NCBI GenBank assembly: GCA_900549415.1
Contig: URNX01000043.1
Location: forward strand, 1-28,308
Direction: 5' to 3'
DNA: 28,308 bases
From: an uncultured bacterium
Lineage (GTDB): Bacteria > Verrucomicrobiota > Lentisphaeria > Victivallales > UBA1829
Made by a program: the position numbers and the translations under genes. Below, in pieces: positions 17,048-24,210 of the stretch (positions are counted from its first letter, which is position 1; each line of letters begins with the position of its first letter). Under the pieces are notes generated by a model. It worked only from the letters and a program-made list of their open reading frames with translations. It had not been told where the DNA came from and searched no databases.

Positions 17048-17075
17048 ACTATACAACTTTTCCGGGTATTTTCAA
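17048..17075 (-). promoter_or_regulatory. internal sigma-70-like promoter before the AAA/PD-(D/E)XK gene
   Basis: On the minus strand TTGAAA (17070-17075) and TATAGT (17048-17053) are spaced by 16 bases, just ahead of the start at 17025. The expected transcript would have a leader of only about 15 bases that carries the GGAGGAG site. This is one of the few gaps in the operon (82 bases), which supports a real promoter for the downstream half. Confidence 0.6.
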
Positions 17076-17107
17076 GCATGGCTGGAATAAGAACATAAAG
17101 AATTTGC

Positions 17108-18649
17108 TTACACTCGCTTGAATCTGCCGCGGATTCCGTTCAGCTTCTGAACAAGATAACTTTTGAGAAGCCCCCGTTCGGATGCGTTCATTCCGGCAAA
17201 GAAAACCGCCGCGGGAACCGATAGCGCGCAGACCGTTCCGGTCAGCAGAAATTTCCCCCAGCCGATTTCGCCGGAAGAACAGAGCAGCGGAAGCGGAAGA
17301 GTCAGCGCAACGACTCCGAAAATCGGCAGAACGGCTTTTCTGAGATAGAAAAACACCGGAAGACGCACTTGTCCGCGCAGGAACACAATGCGTGCGGCGA
17401 ACGCCAGGACGTTGAAGGCCGCGCGTGCGACAAAGATGTAGACCGGAGAGAGGTGAAAAAACAGAATCAGATACGCCGCGGGGAGATTCGCCACAATGAT
17501 TGCGGCCATGAGAATCTGATATCCCCGGATTCTGCCCGTCGCCTGCGAAGTCGTCCAGAGCGGCGCGGAGAGCGCGTCGAAAAACATTCCGATGATTTCC
17601 CAGCGGCAGAATTCAATCGTGTATTGCGGAACCTCTTTGAGCCATATCCCGAACACGAACGGCGCCGTGCAGAGCAGGGGGAGCGCAAAGAAATAGAGCA
17701 GGTAAAACGAGTATTTGGAGGCTCCCGCAATCAGCTGAAACAGTTCCTTGTATTCCTTTTCCGCATATTTTTTGATAAGGGGCGGATTGAACGCGGTCTG
17801 AAAGCCGGCGACGAAGTTGAACACTGTTGAACTCAGTTGCTGGGCGACGCCGACGGCCGAATTGAGCCGGACTCCGCAGAAAACGTTGATCAGAAGGTTC
17901 ACCGCCTGCTGTCTCAGAATGTTCGCAAAGCTTCCCAGCATGCTCCAGCCGGAGAAGGAGCAGAGCTGAAGAATATCCGCCTTCCGGAACAGCATGGTGA
18001 ACGAAATCTGCGGAAAAAGTTTCCGGCACCAGAGACAGAACAGAATCAGCATCAGCACCTGGCTGGCAAAATACAATCCGGAGAAAAGAATCAGTTTGTC
18101 CGCATGAATATGGCAGAGCGTGATGACCGCCGCAAGTTTTGTGACGGCTTCCAGAATGTTCAGAAACGCGTAGGCTCCCATCTTTTCATATGCAATCAGC
18201 AGCGCAAAAAACGGGACGCGGATAATCTGGAGCAGAAACACCAGGAGCGAGAACTGGAATGCCCAGTTCGCCGCCGCCATTCTGGACGCTTCGATGTTCA
18301 GCACCTTGTTGAGCACCGGAACGCCGACCGCTTCGGAGAGAACACCGAATACCGCCGCCAGCAGAACATGAAGCGCCAGAGAACAGCGGAAAATATGAGA
18401 GACGTTTCCGTCTTTCCGTCCGATTTCAAACGCAATGAAACGCTGAGTCGCGCTCATCATCGAGTTGCTCAGGAAGGAGAAAAGAACAACAATGCTTCCG
18501 ACAATGTTGTAGATCCCGTAGTCTTCGACTCCAAGCACCTCCAGCAGAACTCTGGAGGTGTAGAGAGAGATTCCGAGCAGGATGATCATGCGGATGTAGA
18601 GAATAACCGTATTCTCCGCAATCCGTTTTGCATTGCTTGAATCAGACAT
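17108..18649 (-). CDS. polysaccharide flippase, Wzx-like
   Basis: A 513-residue integral membrane protein of the MOP (multidrug/oligosaccharidyl-lipid/polysaccharide) superfamily. About twelve to fourteen hydrophobic segments are seen. The start NTVILYIRMIILLGISLYTSRVLLEVLGVEDYGIYN and the following SFLSNSMMSATQRFIAFEIG are highly typical of oligosaccharide flippases of Bacteroidota-style surface-glycan loci. The role is moving undecaprenyl-PP-linked repeat units across the inner membrane, ahead of the Wzy polymerase encoded further down. It starts 16 bases after the Fcl stop, so it shares that transcript. The C-terminus ends in a basic tail (LNGIRGRFKRV). Confidence 0.93.
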   Translation of the reverse strand: MSDSSNAKRIAENTVILYIRMIILLGISLYTSRVLLEVLGVEDYGIYNIVGSIVVLFSFLSNSMMSATQRFIAFEIGRKDGNVSHIFRCSLALHVLLAAVFGVLSEAVGVPVLNKVLNIEASRMAAANWAFQFSLLVFLLQIIRVPFFALLIAYEKMGAYAFLNILEAVTKLAAVITLCHIHADKLILFSGLYFASQVLMLILFCLWCRKLFPQISFTMLFRKADILQLCSFSGWSMLGSFANILRQQAVNLLINVFCGVRLNSAVGVAQQLSSTVFNFVAGFQTAFNPPLIKKYAEKEYKELFQLIAGASKYSFYLLYFFALPLLCTAPFVFGIWLKEVPQYTIEFCRWEIIGMFFDALSAPLWTTSQATGRIRGYQILMAAIIVANLPAAYLILFFHLSPVYIFVARAAFNVLAFAARIVFLRGQVRLPVFFYLRKAVLPIFGVVALTLPLPLLCSSGEIGWGKFLLTGTVCALSVPAAVFFAGMNASERGLLKSYLVQKLNGIRGRFKRV

Positions 18650-18665
18650 TTTTCTCAGCTTTGTT

Positions 18666-19613
18666 TCAGCCGTGATGAAGCTTCCCGATTCCGGAAGCGA
18701 ACTCCTTCACGGTCCGCTCGATTCCCTCGTCAAGCGTGATCTGCGGCTTCCAGCCGAGCGAGCGGGCTTTTGAGGAATCCATCAGCTTGCGGTACATGCC
18801 GTCGGGCTTGGTCGAATCCCACTTGAGTTCTCCCTTGAATCCGGCGGCTTTCGCGATTTTTTCCGCGAGTTCACGGATTGTGATGTCCGAACCGTAACCG
18901 ATGTTGATGACCTCCGGTTCGCTCCGGTTTTGCATGAAATAGTAGACTGCATTCGCCACATCGTCCACATGCAGAAATTCGCGCAGCGGCTTGCCGGTTC
19001 CCCAGAGAACCTCTTCCGGGCGGTTTTCGCGCGCGGCTTCCACAAAACGGCGGACGAAGGTCGGGAAGACGTGTCCGTTCACCAGATCATAAGTATCGTT
19101 TGTTCCGTAAAGGTTGCAGGGCATCAGGCTGACAGTCGGCCAGCCGTACTGTTTCGAGAGGTAGAGACAGAGCTTGTAGCCGGAAATTTTGGCGAGCGCG
19201 TATCCTTCGTTGGTCGGTTCCAGCGGACCTGTGAGCAGGTACTCCTCCTTGATCGGCTGCGGCGCCTGACAGGGATAGATGCAGCTTGAACCGAGAAAAC
19301 AGAATTTCTTTACGCCGTTCAGATAGCTCTGCATGATGACATTGTTCTGAATTTCGAGGTTTTCGAGCAGGAACTCCGCACAGTGCAGCTTGTTCGCCAT
19401 AATCCCGCCGACTTTGGCTCCGGCGAGAATGACGTATTCCGGTTTTTCCCTCTCAAAAAATTCCTTCACCGCCGCCTGGTTGCGGAGGTCGAGTTCCGCA
19501 TGAGTGCGCTTCAGGATGTTGGTGTATCCCTCTTTTTCGAATTTGCGGACGCAGGCGCTGCCGACCATTCCGCGGTGACCGCAGATGAAGATTTTTGCAT
19601 TCTTGTCAATCAT
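18666..19613 (-). CDS. fcl: GDP-L-fucose synthase
   Basis: A 315-residue short-chain dehydrogenase-type enzyme (Fcl/WcaG): epimerase and reductase that turns GDP-4-keto-6-deoxy-mannose into GDP-L-fucose with NADPH. Seen: G-x2-G-x2-G nucleotide motif (GHRGMVG, 12-18), GGIMANKLHCAEF typical of the family, active Ser near 109-110 in LGSSCIYP, and Tyr138/Lys142 in YALAK. Later motifs REFLHVDD and NIGYG...T are intact. The start at 19613 has GGAG seven bases upstream; an in-frame start at 19658 would overlap gmd and is unlikely. It follows gmd by 13 bases, completing the GDP-fucose pathway. Confidence 0.97.
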   Translation of the reverse strand: MIDKNAKIFICGHRGMVGSACVRKFEKEGYTNILKRTHAELDLRNQAAVKEFFEREKPEYVILAGAKVGGIMANKLHCAEFLLENLEIQNNVIMQSYLNGVKKFCFLGSSCIYPCQAPQPIKEEYLLTGPLEPTNEGYALAKISGYKLCLYLSKQYGWPTVSLMPCNLYGTNDTYDLVNGHVFPTFVRRFVEAARENRPEEVLWGTGKPLREFLHVDDVANAVYYFMQNRSEPEVINIGYGSDITIRELAEKIAKAAGFKGELKWDSTKPDGMYRKLMDSSKARSLGWKPQITLDEGIERTVKEFASGIGKLHHG

Positions 19614-19626
19614 GTCCGTTCTCCGT

Positions 19627-20679
19627 TCAGAAGCCGATTTCGTAGCCGGGTTTGTCAAGAAGACGGAGGTCGCCTTCGATCATGATTTTGACCAGCTGTT
19701 CAAATTTGACTTCCGGAACCCAGCCGAGCTGTTTTTTCGCCTTTGAGGGATCGCCGAGGAGCTGTTCCACTTCCGCCGGACGGAAATAGCGCGGGTCGAT
19801 GCGCATGACGGTCTTTCCGGTCTTTGTGTCGATTCCGACTTCATCCACGCCTTTGCCCTTCCATTCGATCGGGTGTCCGACGTGCTCGAAAGTCTTTTCA
19901 ATGAATTCGCGGACTGTGTGCATTTCCCCGGTGGCGACAACATAGTCGTCGGGTTTTTCCTGCTGGAGCATCATCCACATCATCTTGACATAGTCTTTGG
20001 CGTAGCCCCAGTCGCGGCGGGCGTCGATGTTGCCCATGTAGAAGCAGTCCTGAAGACCGCGTACGATTCTTGCTGCGGCCATGGTGATTTTGCGGGTGAC
20101 GAATGTTTCGCCGCGGCGCGGGGATTCATGGTTGAAGAGAATGCCGTTCGATGCGTGGAGTCCGTAGGCTTCGCGATAGTTTTTTGTGATCCAGAACCCG
20201 TAGAGCTTGGCGACGGCGTAGGGGCTGCGCGGGTAGAACGGCGTTGTTTCGCGCTGGGGGACTTCCTGCACGAGACCGAACAGTTCGGAGGTGGAGGCCT
20301 GGTAAAAACGGGCGTTGACTTCGGTTTCGCGGACGGCATCGAGGAGGCGGAGCACGCCGAGGGCGTCTGCATCGGCGGAATATTCCGGAACGTCGAAAGA
20401 GACGCGGACATGGCTCTGGGCACCGAGATTGTAGATCTCTTCCGGGGCAATCTTTTCGATCAGTCTGTTGAGATTGCTGGAATCTGTCAGATCTCCGTAG
20501 TGGAGAAAGAGGCGGACGCCTTCCAGATGGGGATCTTTGTACAGATGGTCGATTCGTCCTGTGTTGAATGTGCTGGCGCGGCGCATGATGCCGTGAACTT
20601 CATATCCTTTTTCCAGCAGCAGTTCCGTCAGATACGAACCGTCCTGACCTGTGATTCCGGTGATGAGGGCCTTTTTCAT
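19627..20679 (-). CDS. gmd: GDP-mannose 4,6-dehydratase
   Basis: A 350-residue Gmd, full family length. It makes GDP-4-keto-6-deoxy-D-mannose from GDP-mannose in the cytoplasm. Seen: the NADP-binding GITGQDGSYL (8-17), RRASTFNTGRIDHLY (33-47), GAQSHVRVSFDVPEY (86-100), the catalytic STSELFG segment (129-135) and Tyr154/Lys158 in YAVAK, then NHESPRRGETFVTRKIT, which is nearly invariant in Gmd. The GDP-mannose supply (ManB/ManC) is not in this window. Together with fcl it supports L-fucose in the glycan, although the intermediate could in principle also feed GDP-D-rhamnose or GDP-colitose routes. Confidence 0.97.
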   Translation of the reverse strand: MKKALITGITGQDGSYLTELLLEKGYEVHGIMRRASTFNTGRIDHLYKDPHLEGVRLFLHYGDLTDSSNLNRLIEKIAPEEIYNLGAQSHVRVSFDVPEYSADADALGVLRLLDAVRETEVNARFYQASTSELFGLVQEVPQRETTPFYPRSPYAVAKLYGFWITKNYREAYGLHASNGILFNHESPRRGETFVTRKITMAAARIVRGLQDCFYMGNIDARRDWGYAKDYVKMMWMMLQQEKPDDYVVATGEMHTVREFIEKTFEHVGHPIEWKGKGVDEVGIDTKTGKTVMRIDPRYFRPAEVEQLLGDPSKAKKQLGWVPEVKFEQLVKIMIEGDLRLLDKPGYEIGF

Positions 20680-20733
20680 TCCTTATGTCCTTTCGGTATT
20701 GAAACCGTCAGAGACAATCCCCGACGGTGTTTT

Positions 20734-21885
20734 TCAGGAAATGTTCCGGCATGGCTGAACCTTGATGGCGTTCGGAATCTCCCGGTCGGAAACGAGAATG
20801 AGATATCCTCCGCCTCCGCATCCGGTGAGTTTCCAGCCGTACGCCCCGGAGCGGTATCGTTCCACCGCCTCGGAGACGTCTGCCGTGAGCATGTTCGGAT
20901 ACATTTCAAGCTGGGCTTCAAAACAGGTGCGTGTCGCTTCGCCCCAGCCTTTGGCGTCGCCGTTCAGCATCGCCTGCCAGCAGCGCTCCGTCGCATCCGC
21001 GAGTTTCTTCGCGCTCACCGGATTGACGCTGGTGTTCGCAAGCACGTCGTAGTCGCGCTGACGCTGGGGGAGCGCAACCAGCCAGAGCTTGTCCGCGATA
21101 AAATTCAAGACGGCGTCATCTGTGACCGATTCGATCGAAACCGGCCAGTATCCGTTGTCGTAATTGAGTTTGTTGAGTCCGGGAAGCAGAAGACCGAGCT
21201 GATCCTGCGATCCGCTGACCGCCTTAGTTCCCGGCGGATTTTCCACGCAGAACAGAAGATGCGCGAGCTGTTCGCGGTCGCCGACCGGAAACTGGGTCTG
21301 CCAGAGCTCGATCGCTTTCTTGCGCGAGCTTGTCGCCATGCCCGCCCGGTCATTGAATTCAACGGTCGGTTCAATCGACATGACAATGACGGATCCCGGA
21401 CAGACCGAGTTGACCGCCGGCTGATCAAGCCATCCGCCGCAGAGTTCGACTCGGTACGGAATGCGGCATTCCTGGCGCAGCGACGTCGTGGAGCGCGCGG
21501 GAAGTCCCGCCGACGGCAGGCGTTTGCTGACCATCAGTTCGATTCCGAGTTCTTTGCAGAGTTTTTCCTTCGACGGCGTGTACCCGTCCGTATTTACGAA
21601 AAAAATATCCGGTTTCAGTTCCCGGAGTTCTTTTTCGAAATCGAGCAGCCCGCTTCCGGAGCTGATCCACGCGTCCTTGACGCAGCGAAGCGCCTTGACC
21701 ATGTAGAGCCGTTCCGCATTGGAGTTGATCGTCCTGCGTCCCTTCAGTTCATAGATCGTCTGGTCGGAACCGAGCCCGACGTAGAGATCTCCGTGGGATG
21801 CGGCCTCTTCAAAGAAGGCCACGTGACCGGAATGCAACATGTCGTAACATCCCGAGACAAATACTTTTTTCTTCTTTGCCGTCAT
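20734..21885 (-). CDS. fused nucleotidyltransferase (HxGH) and GHMP sugar kinase
   Basis: A 383-residue two-domain protein. Residues 1-~137 are a cytidylyltransferase/adenylyltransferase-type fold: GCYDMLHSGH with the HxGH motif (His18, His21), VGLGSD, and STTSLR (131-136) matching the ISTTxxR site. From ~140 a GHMP kinase follows: PYRVELCGGWLDQPA (substrate loop), an ATP-loop region GTKAVSGSQDQLGLLLPG (218-235) and GCGGGGYLILV (355-365), the third GHMP motif. The QDQ pattern resembles D-glycero-alpha-D-manno-heptose-7-P kinase (HddA). The fusion suggests phosphorylation and nucleotidyl activation of one sugar in a single polypeptide. Which sugar (heptose, fucose or other) cannot be told. It lies beside gmd and fcl with 54 and 48 base gaps. 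Confidence 0.85.
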   Translation of the reverse strand: MTAKKKKVFVSGCYDMLHSGHVAFFEEAASHGDLYVGLGSDQTIYELKGRRTINSNAERLYMVKALRCVKDAWISSGSGLLDFEKELRELKPDIFFVNTDGYTPSKEKLCKELGIELMVSKRLPSAGLPARSTTSLRQECRIPYRVELCGGWLDQPAVNSVCPGSVIVMSIEPTVEFNDRAGMATSSRKKAIELWQTQFPVGDREQLAHLLFCVENPPGTKAVSGSQDQLGLLLPGLNKLNYDNGYWPVSIESVTDDAVLNFIADKLWLVALPQRQRDYDVLANTSVNPVSAKKLADATERCWQAMLNGDAKGWGEATRTCFEAQLEMYPNMLTADVSEAVERYRSGAYGWKLTGCGGGGYLILVSDREIPNAIKVQPCRNIS

Positions 21886-21933
21886 TTTGTCACCCTTTTT
21901 CGTCCCTTTTGTTTTTTATTATTTCAACCTTTT

Positions 21934-22920
21934 TTATTTTAAATTCGACCAGTACCAGGCGGCGGCCTGCTTGAGCCCCTCCCGGACACTGTATTCGGGC
22001 GCGTAGCCCAGGAGCTTTTCCGCTTTCCCGATATCCGCCAGACTGTGCGGAATGTCTCCGGAACGCCCCGGTCCGTAGACCGGTTCGATCTTTGAAATTT
22101 CCGGATCGAATGCGGAAAGCTCCTCGCGCAAATATGCAAACAGTTCATTGAGCGTGGTACGCTCGCCGAATGCAACGTTGTAGACCTGATTGACTGCTTC
22201 CGTTTTTTCCGCAAGAAGCGCAAGTTCATGAACCTGAACGACGTTTTCAACGTAGGTGAAGTCGCGGCTGAATGAGCCGTCGCCGTTGATGACGGGACGT
22301 TCGTGGCGCATCAGGCATTGTATGAATTTCGGAATGACCGCCGCGTATGCTCCGGCCGGATCCTGGCGGCGTCCGAAGACGTTGAAAAAACGCAGACCGA
22401 CGGTGTCGATTCCGTACAGATCGTGAAAGTTTCCCGCGAACAGCTCGTCCGCGTATTTCGTGATCGCGTACGGGCTTAGCGGCTTGCCGATGGCGTCCTC
22501 CGTTTTCGGAAGAACGGGGCTGTCGCCGTAAACCGAGCTGCTGGAAGCATAGACAAAACGGCGGATTTTCGCTTCCTGCGCGGCGTAAAGCATGTTTACA
22601 AAACCGAGAATGTTGACTGCTGTGCTGGTCATGGGATCCTTGACGGATCGCGGAACGCTTCCGAGTGCGGCTTCATGCAGAACATAGTCAATGTCGCGGA
22701 CTGCTTCCCGGCAGGTTTCCGGATCGCGGATGTCGCCTTCGATGAGACGGAAGTTCGGATTTTGTTCAAACGGACGCAGATTCTCCCGTTTTCCGGTGGA
22801 AAAGTTGTCGAGAACTGTGACTTTATTGTTCTGTGCGAGCAGTTTTTCCGCGAGGTTTGAGCCGATGAATCCGGCTCCGCCGGTGATGAGAATCCGCGAA
22901 TTTTCGATGTGGCGTTTCAC
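21934..22920 (-). CDS. wbpP: UDP-N-acetylglucosamine/GlcNAcA C4-epimerase (WbpP/TviC-type)
   Basis: A 328-residue extended SDR enzyme. Seen: NAD site GGAGFIG (14-20), the family-specific GSVPRSVKDP (88-96), SSSSVYG (126-132), Tyr151/Lys155 in SPYAITKYA, and RRQDPAGAYAAVIPKF typical of WbpP/TviC. With the neighbouring WbpO-type dehydrogenase it should interconvert UDP-GlcNAcA and UDP-GalNAcA, or UDP-GlcNAc and UDP-GalNAc. The start is a GTG (22918-22920) immediately after the TAA of the upstream gene, with GGGGAG seven bases before it; no ATG fits. A generic GalE function is less likely because of the PRSVKDP and AYAAVIPKF motifs. Confidence 0.9.
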   Translation of the reverse strand: MKRHIENSRILITGGAGFIGSNLAEKLLAQNNKVTVLDNFSTGKRENLRPFEQNPNFRLIEGDIRDPETCREAVRDIDYVLHEAALGSVPRSVKDPMTSTAVNILGFVNMLYAAQEAKIRRFVYASSSSVYGDSPVLPKTEDAIGKPLSPYAITKYADELFAGNFHDLYGIDTVGLRFFNVFGRRQDPAGAYAAVIPKFIQCLMRHERPVINGDGSFSRDFTYVENVVQVHELALLAEKTEAVNQVYNVAFGERTTLNELFAYLREELSAFDPEISKIEPVYGPGRSGDIPHSLADIGKAEKLLGYAPEYSVREGLKQAAAWYWSNLK

Positions 22921-24210
22921 TTAAAGTCTCCCCGTTATGTTCTCTTTCGGGAGGATGCCCTTGATGTCAAAAATCACCGCGTTTTTCTTGCCGAACGCGG
23001 CTACGTCGAGGTCGGCGAACTGGCGGTGGGAGACAGCGAGAATCACGGCGTCGTAATCGGAGGCGAGTTCGCCGATGTTTTTCTTTGAGGCAATTCCGTA
23101 TTCCCGCTCCACTTCCGCGGGATCCGCCCACGGGTCGTAGACGGTGACGTCGCAGCTGAACTCTTTCAGACAGCGAACCACATCGACTGCGTGCGAGTTG
23201 CGGATATCGGGGCAGTTTTCCTTGAATGTGATTCCGAGCTGGAGAACCCGCGAATTCAGAATGGTGTGTCCTTTTTTGATCATCTGTTTGACGACCCGTT
23301 CCGCAACATATTTCCCCATGCCGTCATTGATGCGGCGTCCGGCGAGAATGACTTCCGGGAGGTAGCCGAGCGCTTGCGCTTTGTGTGTGAGATAGTACGG
23401 ATCAACGCCGATGCAGTGTCCGCCGACGAGTCCGGGTTTGAACTTCAGGAAGTTCCATTTCGTTCCCGCCGCATCAAGCACTTCATTTGTGTCAATGCCG
23501 ATCAGATGGAAGATCTTCGCGAGTTCATTGACGAAGGCGATGTTGAGGTCTCTCTGGCTGTTTTCAATGACTTTTGCCGCTTCCGCGACCTTGATGGTGC
23601 TTGCTTTGTAAGTTCCTCCATGCAGAATTGCGCTGTAAAGGGCGTCGACGTTTTCGGCGGCTTCGGGGGTGGAGCCGGAGGTGATTTTTTTGATTTTGAG
23701 AAGCGTGTGCTCCTTGTCACCCGGATTGATGCGTTCCGGCGAGTAGCCGCAGAAGAAATCACGGTTGAATTTGAGTCCGGAATACTGTTCCAGAACCGGC
23801 ACGCAGTCCTCTTCGGTGCAGCCTGGGTAGACGGTGCTTTCGTAGATGACGATCATTCCCGGATGCAGAATTTCCCCGGCGGTTCGGCTCGCTTTGTAAA
23901 GCGGGGTGAGATCGGGACGGTTGTACTTGTCGACGGGGGTTGGCACGGCGACGATGATGGCGTCGCGGTCGGCAAGCGCATTTTTGTCGTTGGAGAAGGT
24001 CAGGTGTTTTGCCGCGTGGAGATCTTCGGAGGATGTTTCGAGTGTCAGATCGACGCCGGAAGCGAGCATATCGAGACGTTCTTTTTTGAGATCGAATCCG
24101 ACGGTGTCGAATTTTTTGCCGAATTCAACGGCGAGCGGAAGCCCGACGTAGCCGAGACCGATAATCCCGACTTTGATGCTTCCCGACTCTATTTTCTGTT
24201 TGAAGGTCAT
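22921..24210 (-). CDS. wbpO: UDP-N-acetyl-D-hexosamine 6-dehydrogenase (WbpO/TviB-type)
   Basis: A 429-residue nucleotide-sugar dehydrogenase with the three expected domains. NAD site GIIGLGYVGLP (15-25); VAVPTPVDKYNRPDLTPL (88-105); ESTVYPGCTEED; the substrate region GYSPERINPGD; and the catalytic Cys266 in GGHCIGVDPYYLTHKAQ. The C-terminal QLGITFKENCPDIRNSHAVDVV is diagnostic. WbpO/TviB oxidise UDP-GlcNAc/GalNAc to the uronic acid, so the glycan probably contains HexNAcA, with the epimerase next door pointing to GalNAcA. The start overlaps the WecA-like gene's stop by ATGA and has GAGGAG eight bases upstream. Confidence 0.95.
   Translation of the reverse strand: MTFKQKIESGSIKVGIIGLGYVGLPLAVEFGKKFDTVGFDLKKERLDMLASGVDLTLETSSEDLHAAKHLTFSNDKNALADRDAIIVAVPTPVDKYNRPDLTPLYKASRTAGEILHPGMIVIYESTVYPGCTEEDCVPVLEQYSGLKFNRDFFCGYSPERINPGDKEHTLLKIKKITSGSTPEAAENVDALYSAILHGGTYKASTIKVAEAAKVIENSQRDLNIAFVNELAKIFHLIGIDTNEVLDAAGTKWNFLKFKPGLVGGHCIGVDPYYLTHKAQALGYLPEVILAGRRINDGMGKYVAERVVKQMIKKGHTILNSRVLQLGITFKENCPDIRNSHAVDVVRCLKEFSCDVTVYDPWADPAEVEREYGIASKKNIGELASDYDAVILAVSHRQFADLDVAAFGKKNAVIFDIKGILPKENITGRL

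Noticed and set aside
20704..20728. Six-bp inverted repeat ACCGTC/GACGGT with a T-run on the plus side, between gmd and the kinase gene
   Set aside because: The T-run is on the strand opposite to transcription, the stem is short and the loop long. Not supported as a terminator within the operon.
19873..21942. A 689-codon plus-strand open frame over gmd and the nucleotidyltransferase/kinase gene
   Set aside because: It is antisense to two clear enzyme genes. The strong G/C third-position bias keeps the opposite strand free of stops; the encoded text is low-complexity and matches no family.
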